A DNA stretch of 34,330 nucleotides from Pseudomonadota bacterium (GTDB lineage Bacteria > Pseudomonadota > Gammaproteobacteria > Xanthomonadales > Rhodanobacteraceae). Location of the stretch: contig JAFEEJ010000216.1 of NCBI GenBank assembly GCA_018241145.1, positions 1 through 34,330 on the forward strand. The letters are read 5' to 3'. The notes below the pieces were generated by a model. The model saw only the letters and a list, made by a program, of their open reading frames with translations, was not told the DNA's origin and searched no databases. Position numbers and translations under genes: made by a program. Positions 1 through 9,210 of this stretch are shown here, piece by piece; position 1 is the stretch's first letter; every line of letters begins with the position of its first letter.

Positions 1-315
1 TGTACGCACGACATCAAGGGCACGGCCATTTACGCGTTCGTGACGCCGAAGGAAGGCGTGACCCCGAACGACGCGCTGAAGAAGGAACTCGTCACCGGCA
101 TCCGCGAACGGATCGGTGCCTTTGCGGCGCCCGAATACCTGCAATGGGCGGCGGCGTTGCCCAAGACGCGTTCGGCCAAGACCATGCGCCGGATCCTGCG
201 CAAGATCGCCGAAGCCGGCAACCACGAGGTCGATCTCGCCGCGCTGGGCGACACGTCCACGCTCGCCGATCCTTCGGTGGTGAAGCGCCTGTACGACGAG
301 CGCGTGCGGCATTGA
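1..315 (+). CDS. acs: Acetyl-CoA synthetase, C-terminal part (5' end outside window)
   Basis: The reading frame is open from base 1 and stops with TGA at 313-315, giving about 104 residues. It matches the C-terminal domain of AMP-forming acetyl-CoA synthetase, which makes acetyl-CoA from acetate, ATP and CoA in the cytoplasm. Visible landmarks are the beta-strand [10 protein letters not shown], the segment [17 protein letters not shown] with the catalytic lysine that is acetylated in the family, and the terminal [12 protein letters not shown] block typical of Acs. The usual Gly before the catalytic Lys is Ala here, a small departure from PKTRSGK. No terminator hairpin is seen in the 68 bp before the next gene. 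The family assignment is firm; the N-terminal adenylation domain cannot be judged. Confidence 0.93.
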   Translation, partial: CTHDIKGTAIYAFVTPKEGVTPNDALKKELVTGIRERIGAFAAPEYLQWAAALPKTRSAKTMRRILRKIAEAGNHEVDLAALGDTSTLADPSVVKRLYDERVRH

Positions 316-383
316 TTGCAGGTGGAATTCCGGGAAGCGCGACGGGCGGGATTTTCCCTGCCGGAATCGGACGGGTCGAAAGC

Positions 384-2825
384 ATGGGGGAGCGCGAGAA
401 TGCAAACCGGGGCCATGGCGTGACTCGAAAGACCGGATGTTCTTCCTCCATGGCACGCCGCGGATCGGCAATCGTGATGGCGGCCATGGTGTCATCCCCC
501 GCCTTCTCCGCCCCGCCCATCCAGCAGTTGGGCGAGATCGTGGTCGTAGGCGTAACGCCGTTGCCGGGCCTGGACTTGCCGGCATCGCAGGTGCCACTCA
601 ACGCGCAGAGTGCGCAAGCCGACGACGTTGCCCAAATGCATGGACAATCCATCACCGACCTGCTGCAGCAGAACTTCCAGGGCATCAGCATCACGCAGTC
701 GCAGGGCAATCCCTGGCAAGGCAACCTGTATTTCCACGGCTACACGTTGTCGCCGCTGCAGGGTTCGCCTTCGGGCATGTCGGTCTACATGGACGGCGTG
801 CGCCAGAACGAGCCGTTCGCCGAAACCATGAACTGGGATGCGATCCCGGATTTCGCGATCCGCAACGTCACGCTGATCCCCAGCTCCAGTCCGTTGTACG
901 GGCTCAACACGCTCGGCGGAGCGCTGGTGCTGGACAGCAAGAGCGGATTTACCGATCCGGGCGGTTCGTTCGATGTGTCGGGCGGCTCGTGGGGACGCAT
1001 CCAGGCCGATGCGGACTTCGGTGCGCACAATGACCACTTCGGTTTCTATGCCGGCGTTGCCAGCGATTACGAAACCGGCTGGCGCGACTATTCGCCCAGC
1101 CGCGTACAACAGGCCTTCGTCCGCTTCGACTGGCGGCCGAGCGATGGCACGGCGGTCACGCTGGGCTACACGGGCGCGCACGCCAAATTGTTCGGCACCC
1201 AGACGATTCCGATCGAGTGGGCGGCCACCCCCGAAACCGCGTTCACGTGGCCCGACTTCGCCGTCGACAATCTCGGCCAGTACACCCTGCGCGGCAACCA
1301 CCAATTCGACGATGGCTGGTCGCTGCAGGCGAGCGCCTACCTGCGCCTGTCGCAGGCCCGCAGCTTCGACAGCAACACCAACGATTACGACTCTTGCGAT
1401 CCCGGCTCGGCCGGCGACTGCCCGGACTACGCCGCGAACGGTCCTTTCGATCCGGACTCGCTCGGACAGTATTACTACGCGGGCCTGACACCGCCCTACG
1501 ACCCCGATAATCCGGCCGCGACGATCAACAATGTCGTGGCGTCGAACGTTCTCGGCAACGTACGCACGCGCGGATACGGCGGCTCGCTGCAGGCCGTCTA
1601 CGACGGCAATCTGCTGGGCCACGACAACCATTTCACGCTGGGCGTGAGCCTGGACGCGGGCAACACCCGCTTCGACCAGTTCGGCCAGCCGGCATTCTTC
1701 CCGTACGTCGAGGCGCTGCGCGGCGACACGCTCGGCCTGCTGCCATTCGACCAGGACCTGATGACCGCGGCGGCAACCGGGGTGCGCAGCGTCGGCCTGT
1801 ATTTCCTCGACGCGGTGGCACTCACCGATGCCGTGCACCTGACCGCCGGCGGCCGCTACGACCACAGCAGCGTCAGCGTGGGCGACCTGACCGGCGCACA
1901 GCCCGACATCGACGGCCGCAACCACTTCCATCGCTTCAATCCGAGCATCGGCTTGACCTGGTCGCTTTCACGCGATCTCGGTGCGTATGTCAATTACGAC
2001 GAAGGCATGCGCACGCCGACCCCGATCGAGCTGGAATGCGCCGACCCCGACGCGCCTTGTTCGTTGCCGAATGACTTCACCGGCGATCCTCCCCTGCAAC
2101 CGGTGATCGCACGCACGCTCAGCGGCGGACTGCGCGGCAGCTTTGCCGGCGGCAAGCTGCACTGGAACCTCTCGCCGTACACCAGCCGTGCCGACAACGA
2201 CATCCTCACCATTTTCACCGGCGGCAGTTCGCAGGGTTATTTCGCGAACGTGCCGAAGACCGTGCGCAAAGGCGTCGATGCCGGACTGGGCGGACAACTC
2301 GGCAAGCTCGAATGGCAGGCCAACTACAGCTTCGTCGATGCCACGTACGGTGCGCCATTCGAGGAACAGAGCGGCGACAACTCGAGCGCCGACGACGACG
2401 GCGTGATCTTCGTGCATTCCGGCGATCGCATCCCCGGCATTCCGCGCCAGGTGTTCACGCTGGCCGGCGAATACCATTTCACGCCGCAATGGTCGTTCGG
2501 CGGCAACCTGCGGGCATATTCCGGGCAGTATGCCGTCGGCGACGAAAACAACGGGGACGACCACGGCAAGGTGCCGGGTTACGCCGTGCTCGACCTGGAC
2601 CTGCATTGGCAGGCAACAAGGCAATTGTCGTTCTTCGCACAGGTGCAGAACGCGTTCGATCGCCGCTATTTCGTCAGCGGCCAGTTGAGTGACAATGTGT
2701 TCGACACGCCCGATCGGCTGATCGACACTTCGGGCCCGGGTACGTCGACGCTGTTCGTCGCGCCCGGCGCCCCGCGCGGCTGGTTCGTCGGCCTGTCGTA
2801 TCACTTCGGGGAAGAAGGGCACTGA
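384..2825 (+). CDS. TonB-dependent outer-membrane receptor, substrate unknown
   Basis: About 813 residues from the ATG at 384. An N-terminal signal sequence (around MARRGSAIVMAAMVSSPAFSA, cleaved before PPIQQ) is followed by a TonB-box-like EIVVVGV. A plug domain comes next (roughly residues 60-190, with SITDLLQQNFQGI, VYMDGVRQNEPF and LYGLNTLGGALVL), then a 22-strand-type barrel of aromatic-rich alternating segments. The protein would import a scarce ligand across the outer membrane using TonB energy. The last strand ends in WFVGLSYHF followed by GEEGH, so the usual terminal aromatic is five residues from the end. The start is uncertain: an in-frame ATG at 450 sits right before the signal-peptide core, and neither start has a strong Shine-Dalgarno sequence. 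The frame stays open further upstream into acs, but a start there is unlikely. The ligand cannot be told from sequence. Confidence 0.85.
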   Translation: MGERENANRGHGVTRKTGCSSSMARRGSAIVMAAMVSSPAFSAPPIQQLGEIVVVGVTPLPGLDLPASQVPLNAQSAQADDVAQMHGQSITDLLQQNFQGISITQSQGNPWQGNLYFHGYTLSPLQGSPSGMSVYMDGVRQNEPFAETMNWDAIPDFAIRNVTLIPSSSPLYGLNTLGGALVLDSKSGFTDPGGSFDVSGGSWGRIQADADFGAHNDHFGFYAGVASDYETGWRDYSPSRVQQAFVRFDWRPSDGTAVTLGYTGAHAKLFGTQTIPIEWAATPETAFTWPDFAVDNLGQYTLRGNHQFDDGWSLQASAYLRLSQARSFDSNTNDYDSCDPGSAGDCPDYAANGPFDPDSLGQYYYAGLTPPYDPDNPAATINNVVASNVLGNVRTRGYGGSLQAVYDGNLLGHDNHFTLGVSLDAGNTRFDQFGQPAFFPYVEALRGDTLGLLPFDQDLMTAAATGVRSVGLYFLDAVALTDAVHLTAGGRYDHSSVSVGDLTGAQPDIDGRNHFHRFNPSIGLTWSLSRDLGAYVNYDEGMRTPTPIELECADPDAPCSLPNDFTGDPPLQPVIARTLSGGLRGSFAGGKLHWNLSPYTSRADNDILTIFTGGSSQGYFANVPKTVRKGVDAGLGGQLGKLEWQANYSFVDATYGAPFEEQSGDNSSADDDGVIFVHSGDRIPGIPRQVFTLAGEYHFTPQWSFGGNLRAYSGQYAVGDENNGDDHGKVPGYAVLDLDLHWQATRQLSFFAQVQNAFDRRYFVSGQLSDNVFDTPDRLIDTSGPGTSTLFVAPGAPRGWFVGLSYHFGEEGH

Positions 2826-2881
2826 CCGTGCGCAGCGTCTTCGACAGCAGGAAGTACCCGCTCCAACGAAGGGGTTTGGTC

Positions 2882-5101
2882 ATGCCCCGTGCAAGGGGAT
2901 TCCGCGCATCGGACCGTGATGCCGCGGGCGCGGGCGGCCGCACGGGCTGCGCAGGGTCTTCCCGCATGCCGGCACGCATCATCGTTGCGGCGGCCCCGCT
3001 CTTCGTGGCATGGCTGCCGTGCATGGCATCAACGCAACCGGCCACGCCGCCTGCCGTATCGAAACCACGGACGTTGCCGGCCATCGTGGTCACGGCCACG
3101 CGCATTCCCGAGCCCGCGTTCGACGTGCCCGCTTCCATCGACGTGGTGCAGATCGACGCGACCGGCCAGGACTCGCCTGGCATCAATGCATCCGAATACC
3201 TGCGCGGCGTACCCGGCGTGCTGGCGCGCGATCGCCAGAACTACGCGCAGGACGAACAGATCTCGATCCGCGGGTTCGGTGCGCGTTCGACCTTCGGCGT
3301 GCGCGGCGTGCGCCTCTATACCGACGGCATTCCCGCCACCATGCCGGATGGCCAGGGGCAGGTATCGAACTTCGACTTCGGCGGCGCGGACCGCATCGAA
3401 GTCCTGCGCGGCCCGTTCTCGGCGCTGTACGGGAACTCCTCGGGCGGCGTGATCCAGCTCTTCACCGCCGACGGCAGCGATCCGCCGGAATGGCTGGGTG
3501 CGCTGAGTGCGGGAAGCTATGGCACGTGGCGCGTCGATACCGGCGCGCGCGGCACACGCGGCGGATTCGGCTACAACCTCGACCTGTCCGACTTCCATAC
3601 CGACGGCTACCGCGAACACAGCCGCGCCGAGCGCATCAACGGCAACGCCAAATTCGATTTCCGCACCGCCAGCGGCGGCAAGCTGACGGTGCTGGTCAAT
3701 ACCGTATCGCTGCCGGAATCGCTGGATCCGCAGGGGCTGACCTGGCAACAGTTCGAAGCCGATCCGCGCCAGGCATCCCCGTCCGCGCTCACCTTCGACA
3801 CGCGCAAGAGCGTGCACCAGGCGCAGGGCGGCATGGTCTTCACGCAACCGTTCGACGACGGACAAACGTTTCGCGCGATGGTTTACTACGGGCATCGGAC
3901 CGTGCAGCAGTTCCTTTCCGTGCCCGTCGGCGCGCAGCAGAATCCGCTCAGTTCCGGCGGCGTGGTGGATCTCGATACCGACTACGGCGGCACCGACCTG
4001 CGCTGGACGATCCAGCGCGATCTGGCAGGACGCCCGCTCGAACTGGCCGCAGGCGTCGCCTTCGACCGCGAAGACCAACTGCGCCGCGGCTACGAAAACT
4101 TCGTCGGCGACATGCTCGGCGTGGTGGGCGCGTTGCGTCGCAACGAACAGGACGACGTGTACGACTTCGACCAGTATGCGCAAGGCACCTGGCAATTCGC
4201 GCAGCGCTGGTCATTGACGCTGGGCGCGCGCCACAGCGAGGTGCGCTTCAGTTCGGACGACCACTACATCACCGACGACAACCCGAACGACAGCGGTCGC
4301 GTCGCCTATGGTTCGACCGATCCCGTGGCGGGCCTGCTGTTTCGCGCCAACCAGGACTGGCACTTGTACGCCTCGTACGGGAACGGTTTCGAAACACCGA
4401 CCTTCAACGAACTCGCTTATCGTCCCGACGACGAAAGCGGCCTGAACTTCGCGTTGCGCCCGGCGCATTCGCGCAATGGCGAAGCCGGTTCGAAATGGCG
4501 GTTCGGCAACGGCGGCAAACTGGATCTGGCACTGTTCCAGGCCGACACCCGCGACGAACTCGCGGTGCTGGGCAGTTCCGGCGGCCGCACCACGTACCAG
4601 AACATCGGGCGCGCGCGCCGCCGCGGCGCGGAAATCGGATTGCAGCTTCCCCTTGCGGACGACTGGAGCTTCGAAGCCGCCTACACCTTCCTCGACGCGC
4701 GCTTTCTGGATGCCTTCACCGATTGCAGCGGAGCCACCGGCTGCAACGTCGCTGCGGGCACGCGCATCCCGGGCGTGCCGCGCAACCTGCTGGATGCCTC
4801 GCTGCGCTGGGGCGGGCCGCTCGGCTGGCATGCGGCCTTGCAGGCGGACGCCGCGGGCGCCGTGACGGTCAACGACAACGGCAGCCAATCCGCACCGGGA
4901 TACGCCGTGTTCGGCGCGAATGTGGGCTACGTGCTGGACAACGGGCGTTACCGGTTCACGCCCTACTTTCGCATCGACAACCTTTTCAACCGCCGCTACA
5001 TCGGTTCGGTCATCGTCAACCAGGCCAATGGCGGCAGCTTCGAGCCGGCTCCCGGGCGCACGTTCCTGATCGGAGCCACCCTGGTGTCGCGGCAACAGTA
5101 A
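2882..5101 (+). CDS. pqqU: TonB-dependent receptor of YncD/PqqU type (probable PQQ uptake)
   Basis: About 739 residues. The plug holds NYAQDEQISIRGFGARSTFG, DGIPATMPDGQGQ and LRGPFSALYGNSSGGV. The barrel holds GYENFV, GALRRNE, FETPTFNELAYRPD, SGLNF, SSGGRTTYQNIG, RIPGVPRN and RIDNLFNRRYIGSVIVN with EPAPGR near the end. From memory these blocks follow E. coli YncD (PqqU), a receptor for the cofactor pyrroloquinoline quinone, in the same order; PQQ uptake is therefore inferred from the family. The TonB box is probably LPAIVVTATR. The ATG at 2882 is chosen because AAGGGG lies 7 nt upstream. GTG at 2828 abuts the previous stop without a ribosome site, and ATG 2966 starts directly at the hydrophobic signal segment MPARIIVAAAPLFVAWLPC. 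It follows the other receptor on the same strand and could be cotranscribed with it. Confidence 0.82.
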   Translation: MPRARGFRASDRDAAGAGGRTGCAGSSRMPARIIVAAAPLFVAWLPCMASTQPATPPAVSKPRTLPAIVVTATRIPEPAFDVPASIDVVQIDATGQDSPGINASEYLRGVPGVLARDRQNYAQDEQISIRGFGARSTFGVRGVRLYTDGIPATMPDGQGQVSNFDFGGADRIEVLRGPFSALYGNSSGGVIQLFTADGSDPPEWLGALSAGSYGTWRVDTGARGTRGGFGYNLDLSDFHTDGYREHSRAERINGNAKFDFRTASGGKLTVLVNTVSLPESLDPQGLTWQQFEADPRQASPSALTFDTRKSVHQAQGGMVFTQPFDDGQTFRAMVYYGHRTVQQFLSVPVGAQQNPLSSGGVVDLDTDYGGTDLRWTIQRDLAGRPLELAAGVAFDREDQLRRGYENFVGDMLGVVGALRRNEQDDVYDFDQYAQGTWQFAQRWSLTLGARHSEVRFSSDDHYITDDNPNDSGRVAYGSTDPVAGLLFRANQDWHLYASYGNGFETPTFNELAYRPDDESGLNFALRPAHSRNGEAGSKWRFGNGGKLDLALFQADTRDELAVLGSSGGRTTYQNIGRARRRGAEIGLQLPLADDWSFEAAYTFLDARFLDAFTDCSGATGCNVAAGTRIPGVPRNLLDASLRWGGPLGWHAALQADAAGAVTVNDNGSQSAPGYAVFGANVGYVLDNGRYRFTPYFRIDNLFNRRYIGSVIVNQANGGSFEPAPGRTFLIGATLVSRQQ

Positions 5102-5106
5102 GCGGG

Positions 5107-5526
5107 TTACTGGCTGCTCGCGCTGGCAGGTTCGGTCTTGTCCTGCACGGCGCTCAGCAATTGCAGCTTGCCCTTGTGCTCGACGTAGCCGGTGAAGTGG
5201 AAACTCAGCTGCAGCCCGGCGAAATATTCCAGCTGCGCATCCTTGACATCGGCATCGGGACCGTCCTTCAGCAACACCGTCTTCGGCAGCTGCTTCTGGT
5301 CGGACAGGTACCGGAAATGGCCGCCCAGATCGTCGAGGCTGAGGGTCGCGCCGTCGAGCAGGAACTGCCCGTCCTTGGCCGCTTCCAGGGTCATGTCGTA
5401 TTGCTGCGGCACGTTGGCGACCGTTTCGCCGCCGCTGCGCACGCGGCCGTAGCACCCGGAAAGCGTCAGGACCAGAGCGACCATGGCGGCGCCCAGCAGG
5501 CGCGTGGTGGAAAGGCGAGCGGTCAT
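5107..5526 (-). CDS. Small lipoprotein of unknown function
   Basis: 139 residues with a clear type II signal peptide. A hydrophobic stretch (LLGAAMVALVLTLSGC) ends in the lipobox LSGC, so the mature protein would begin at Cys about residue 23 and be lipid-anchored. The rest is soluble and beta-rich with no motif I recognise. It speaks of a small globular periplasmic domain (QQYDMTLEAAKDGQFLLDGA and later LQLSFHFTGYVEHKG). GGAGA lies 6 nt before the ATG, which fixes the start well. It sits 26 bp downstream of dcd on the same strand and converges on the PqqU-type receptor. No function is proposed. Confidence 0.8.
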   Translation of the reverse strand: MTARLSTTRLLGAAMVALVLTLSGCYGRVRSGGETVANVPQQYDMTLEAAKDGQFLLDGATLSLDDLGGHFRYLSDQKQLPKTVLLKDGPDADVKDAQLEYFAGLQLSFHFTGYVEHKGKLQLLSAVQDKTEPASASSQ

Positions 5527-5552
5527 CGTGTTTCTCCGTTGCAATCGGCGAA

Positions 5553-6116
5553 TCAGGTTCTGGGAAGTGTAACGCCGGTCTGGCCCTGATACTTGCCGCC
5601 GCGGTCGCGGTAGCTGGTTTCGCAGACCTCGTCGGATTCCAGGAACAGCATCTGCGCCACGCCCTCGTTGGCGTAGATCTTGGCGGGCAATGGCGTGGTA
5701 TTGGAAAATTCCAGCGTCACGTGGCCTTCCCATTCGGGTTCCAGCGGCGTCACGTTGACGATGATGCCGCAGCGCGCGTAGGTGCTCTTGCCGAGGCAGA
5801 TCGTAAGCACGTTGCGCGGGATGCGGAAGTACTCCACCGTGCGCGCCAGCGCGAACGAATTGGGCGGCACGATGCAGCACGCGCCCTTGAAATCGACGAA
5901 ATTGCGCGAGTCGAAATCCTTCGGATCGACGATGGTGGAATTGATGTTGGTGAAGATCTTGAACTCGTCCGCGCAGCGCACGTCGTAGCCGTAGCTGGAC
6001 GTGCCGTAGGACACGATCCGGCCGTCCCCGTTCTGCTTGATCTGCCCCGGTTCGAACGGTTCGATCATGCCCTTCGCGGCCATGCGGCGGATCCAGCGGT
6101 CGGATTTGATGCTCAT
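5553..6116 (-). CDS. dcd: dCTP deaminase
   Basis: 187 residues, the usual length for bacterial Dcd, which converts dCTP to dUTP for thymidylate synthesis. Family landmarks are [13 protein letters not shown] at the start, [41 protein letters not shown], the catalytic-region [18 protein letters not shown] and the C-terminal [12 protein letters not shown] that closes over the nucleotide. The start is supported by GGAA about 6 nt upstream and by full-length agreement with the family. It lies 88 bp downstream of apbC on the same strand. The gap holds a G-rich tract and a long hairpin, described separately, which would be in the leader or spacer of the dcd message. Confidence 0.95.
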   Translation of the reverse strand: MSIKSDRWIRRMAAKGMIEPFEPGQIKQNGDGRIVSYGTSSYGYDVRCADEFKIFTNINSTIVDPKDFDSRNFVDFKGACCIVPPNSFALARTVEYFRIPRNVLTICLGKSTYARCGIIVNVTPLEPEWEGHVTLEFSNTTPLPAKIYANEGVAQMLFLESDEVCETSYRDRGGKYQGQTGVTLPRT

Positions 6117-6125
6117 GTACGTTCC

Positions 6126-6194
6126 GGGAGGAGGGAGGCGGGAGGGGAGAGGCGAAGAAACTGCGAGCGCCAGTTTCGACTCCTCACTCCTCCC
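6126..6194. repeat. G-quadruplex motif plus long imperfect hairpin between apbC and dcd
   Basis: On the plus strand four runs of three or more G (6126-6128, 6133-6135, 6140-6142, 6144-6147) are separated by loops of 4, 4 and 1 nt, which fits the G3+N1-7 quadruplex rule. Overlapping it, GAAACTG (6157-6163) and CAGTTTC (6171-6177) form a perfect 7-bp stem. The stem continues outward imperfectly as purine-rich 6140-6156 against pyrimidine-rich 6178-6194 (about 12 of 17 pairs). No U-run follows, so this is not a classical terminator. It may be a copy of a dispersed intergenic repeat. Confidence 0.5.
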
Positions 6195-6204
6195 GCATCA
6201 CGCC

Positions 6205-7296
6205 TCACGTATTTTCGATCACGATCTTCGGCATTGCGATCGCCTTGTTCTTCGCCTGCAGCGACAACTGCGCGGCGGCCTTGCGCGCGATCCCGCGGTA
6301 ACGCGCGGCGAGATCCGACCCCGGCATCGCATGCACGGTGGGATCGCCGCCGTCGGCCTGCTCGCGGATGTGGATATCCAGCGGCAGCGAACCCAGCAGC
6401 GGCACGCCGTACTGTTCGGCCATGCGCGCGCCGCCGCCTTCGCCGAACACGTGTTCCTCGTGGCCGCAATTCGAACAGATGTGCGTGGCCATGTTCTCGA
6501 TGACTCCGAGCACCGGCACCTCCACCTTCTCGAACATCTTCAAGCCTTTTTTCGCGTCCAGCAGCGCGATGTCCTGCGGCGTGGTCACGATCAGCGCGCC
6601 CGCGACCGGCACCCGCTGGCACAGCGTCAGCTGGATGTCGCCGGTGCCGGGCGGCAGGTCGATCACCAGGTAATCCAGGTCGCGCCAGCGCGTATCGTTG
6701 AGCAACTGCGTCAATGCCTGCGTCACCATCGGCCCGCGCCAGATCATCGGCGTGTCCTCGCCGACCAGGAACCCGATCGACATCAGTTGCACGCCATGGT
6801 TGACCATCGGCTCGATACTGCGGCCGTCAGGGGAATCGGGCCGACCTTCGATCCCGAACATGCGCGGCTGGCTGGGTCCGTAGATGTCCGCGTCCAGCAC
6901 ACCGACCTTCGCCCCTTCCGCCGCCAGCGCAAGCGCGAGGTTGGCCGCGACCGTGGATTTGCCCACCCCACCCTTGCCCGATGCCACCGCGATGATGTTC
7001 TTCACCCCCGGCAACGGCGTGAGCTTGTCCTGCACCTTGTGCGCGACGATGCGCGTGGTGACCGACACCGCGGCTTGCGAGACATTCGAATCCGCTTCCA
7101 GCGTGCGCTTGACCTGCGCGGCCAGCTCGTCCCGGTACGAATGCGCCGGATAACCCAGCGCGATTTCAACCGCCACGCGGTCGCCGTCCACGCCGATGCC
7201 ACGAATCTCACCGGATTGCGCGAGTGACGCGTCCGTGTGGGGGTCGCGGATCGTCGCAAGGATCTCGCGGACCTGCGCTTCGGTGATAGAGTCCAT
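6205..7296 (-). CDS. apbC: Iron-sulfur cluster carrier protein ApbC/Mrp (P-loop ATPase)
   Basis: About 363 residues. The N-terminal MIP18/DUF59-like domain (roughly residues 1-85) is followed by the MRP/NBP35 ATPase domain. That domain has the deviant Walker A SGKGGVGKST, the switch DADIYGPSQPRMFG, the Walker B-like DYLVIDLPPGTGD and the CSNCG pair (CxxC) that holds a bridging 4Fe-4S cluster in the dimer. It binds and transfers Fe-S clusters in the cytosol. The start at 7296 (MDSITEAQVRE) agrees with family N-termini. An ATG four codons upstream (7308) is possible, and neither has a good ribosome site. It is upstream of dcd on the same strand. The 240 bp between it and the divergent glycine-zipper gene presumably hold both promoters, but I cannot mark them with confidence. 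Confidence 0.92.
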   Translation of the reverse strand: MDSITEAQVREILATIRDPHTDASLAQSGEIRGIGVDGDRVAVEIALGYPAHSYRDELAAQVKRTLEADSNVSQAAVSVTTRIVAHKVQDKLTPLPGVKNIIAVASGKGGVGKSTVAANLALALAAEGAKVGVLDADIYGPSQPRMFGIEGRPDSPDGRSIEPMVNHGVQLMSIGFLVGEDTPMIWRGPMVTQALTQLLNDTRWRDLDYLVIDLPPGTGDIQLTLCQRVPVAGALIVTTPQDIALLDAKKGLKMFEKVEVPVLGVIENMATHICSNCGHEEHVFGEGGGARMAEQYGVPLLGSLPLDIHIREQADGGDPTVHAMPGSDLAARYRGIARKAAAQLSLQAKNKAIAMPKIVIENT

Positions 7297-7547
7297 CTGG
7301 AAACACATCCCGCGTACGGAAAGGTCGTACAGTATGACGGCGACGGGCAGCAGAATGTTGATGCGGGTCAGCTACGCGGCCGAGACATCGCCGCAAGGTA
7401 GCCGGAATCCTGACGGCCAACGCCCATTGAACGGCGGAATCGGAAGCTGCGCCCGCGCAGCGTCGGGACATCGATGACGACCTTCTTGCCCAAGGTATAT
7501 GCCGACGCAGGCTCCCGTGACACCCAACCACCCGGAGGTTCGCGCAA

Positions 7548-8030
7548 ATGAAAGAGCAATCGAAAACGCGGTATGCACTGGCCATCGCGACCTCGCTGGT
7601 CCTTGCAGGCACCGGCTTTGCAAGCGCCCAGACCAGCGACAGCGGTGTCCTGGATCGCAGCGACGGTATCTACATCCGGTGTGCCACCTGCGGCACCGTC
7701 GAGAGCATCACCCAGAACATCGGCAACGCACAAGGCGGGGGCAGCAACACGGCGGCGACGATCACGGGGTCGGTGGTCGGGGGTGTGCTGGGCAACCAGG
7801 TCGGGCGCGGCAAGGGGCGCCGGCTGGCGACCGCGGGCGGCGTGGTAGGCGGCGGCATGGCGGGCAACGCAATGGCCAACAGCAACAACAGCCAGCGCAG
7901 CAGCTCGACCGTGCGCGTGAAGCTCGGGAACGGCAGCTTCATGAATGTCACCGTGGCCGACGCCAGTGACCTGCGCGTGGGCGACCTGGTGGAGGTCGAT
8001 CCCAGCGGTCGCATCATCCGGCTGCGCTGA
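7548..8030 (+). CDS. Glycine-zipper 2TM domain exported protein
   Basis: 160 residues with a cleavable signal peptide (YALAIATSLVLAGTGFASA, cleavage before QTSD). The middle holds two glycine-zipper hairpins (GSVVGGVLGNQVG and AGGVVGGGMAGNAM, about residues 70-105), as in SlyB, OsmB and Rickettsia 17-kDa antigen families. These insert in or brace the outer membrane. The tail (VRVKLGNGSFMNVTVADA and RVGDLVEVD) looks like a small beta domain. There is no lipobox cysteine. A CATCG pair of cysteines (about residues 45-48) could form a disulfide. GGAGG lies 9 nt upstream of the ATG. A paralogue with the same zipper spacing is encoded at 17895-18440. The precise role is unknown. Confidence 0.8.
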   Translation: MKEQSKTRYALAIATSLVLAGTGFASAQTSDSGVLDRSDGIYIRCATCGTVESITQNIGNAQGGGSNTAATITGSVVGGVLGNQVGRGKGRRLATAGGVVGGGMAGNAMANSNNSQRSSSTVRVKLGNGSFMNVTVADASDLRVGDLVEVDPSGRIIRLR

Positions 8031-8142
8031 GCACCTGATATCGCAGCCAATCAGACCACGTCGCCCGACGCAACCGGGGCATCCGCTGTTCGGCAGAAGC
8101 TAGACCGGTGTCGAGGCACCTTGTCCAAATGGGGAGAAGATC

Positions 8143-9210
8143 ATGCAATTGCGATTCGGAAAGACGCTGCTCGTAGCCGCGCTGGCCGCGGCATCCGTCC
8201 TGGCTGCACCGTCGCAGGCCTGTACGCGACTGGTTTATCTCGGTGCGAACGGTGATGTCATCACCGCGCGCTCGATGGACTGGAAGCTGGACATCGGCAC
8301 CAACCTGTGGGTGTTCCCGCGCGGCATGCAGCGCAACGGCGAAGTCGGGCCCGATTCCGTGCACTGGACTTCGAAGTACGGCAGCGTCATCGCATCGGGC
8401 TACGATATCTCGACCACCGATGGCATGAACGAAAAGGGCCTGACCGCGCAGCTGCTGTGGCTGGTCGAATCCGATTATCCCCATGCGCGCGACGGCAAGC
8501 CCGGGCTGTCGCTGTCGCTGTGGGCGCAGTACGTGCTGGACAATTTCGCGACGGTCGACGAAGCCGTGGCGGCGCTCGCGAAGGAGCCCTTCGTCGTCAT
8601 CACCGACAATGTGCCGGGCGAAAATCGCCTCGCGACCTTGCACCTGTCGATGTCGGATGCCAGCGGCGACAGCGCGATCTTCGAATACATCCACGGCAAG
8701 CTGGTGGTCCACCACGGCCGCCAGTATCAGGTGATGACCAACTCCCCCACCTTCGATGAGCAGCTTGCGCTCAACACCTACTGGAAGGAGATCGGCGGCA
8801 CGGTGTTCCTGCCCGGCACCAACCGTTCGTCGGACCGTTTCGCGCGCGCGTCGTTCTACATCAAGGCGATTCCCAAGAGCGAGGATCCAGTGGAAGCGCT
8901 GGCCAGCGTCTTCGGCGTCATCCGCAACGTTTCGGTCCCCTACGGCATCACCACACCCGACCAGCCGAACATTTCCTCCACGCGCTGGCGCACGGTCGCC
9001 GACCAGAAGCGCATGTTGTACTTCTTCGAATCCGCGTTGACGCCCAATACGTTCTGGGTGGACCTCAAGAAGCTCGATTTTTCCGCGGCAACCGGAAAGG
9101 TCATGGAACTGAAGCTGGGGCCGGATCAACGCAACACTTTCAGCGGTGAAGCCAACGCCGACTTCAAGCCCGCGAAACCCTTCGTGTTTCTGGGTGTGCA
9201 CGGCGCTTGA
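8143..9210 (+). CDS. Choloylglycine hydrolase / penicillin V acylase family enzyme (Ntn hydrolase)
   Basis: 355 residues. A signal peptide (LLVAALAAASVLAAPSQA) ends directly before Cys27, which becomes the N-terminal catalytic nucleophile, as this family requires. The motif CTRLVYLG continues to ITARSMDW, which gives Arg43 and Asp46 at the expected active-site spacing. MTNSPTF supplies the conserved Asn region and DRFARASFY the conserved Arg region. Such enzymes hydrolyse linear amides: conjugated bile salts, penicillin V, and in some gram-negatives N-acyl-homoserine lactones. The substrate here cannot be read from sequence; a periplasmic acylase acting on quorum-sensing signals or lipopeptides is one option. 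The start is supported by GGGGAGA about 6 nt upstream. No operon partner is evident. Confidence 0.88.
   Translation: MQLRFGKTLLVAALAAASVLAAPSQACTRLVYLGANGDVITARSMDWKLDIGTNLWVFPRGMQRNGEVGPDSVHWTSKYGSVIASGYDISTTDGMNEKGLTAQLLWLVESDYPHARDGKPGLSLSLWAQYVLDNFATVDEAVAALAKEPFVVITDNVPGENRLATLHLSMSDASGDSAIFEYIHGKLVVHHGRQYQVMTNSPTFDEQLALNTYWKEIGGTVFLPGTNRSSDRFARASFYIKAIPKSEDPVEALASVFGVIRNVSVPYGITTPDQPNISSTRWRTVADQKRMLYFFESALTPNTFWVDLKKLDFSAATGKVMELKLGPDQRNTFSGEANADFKPAKPFVFLGVHGA

Noticed and set aside
144..383. Upstream extension of the first TonB receptor frame into acs
   Set aside because: The added residues are arginine-rich, overlap the acs coding region in another frame and precede the signal peptide; a shadow of acs is the simpler reading.
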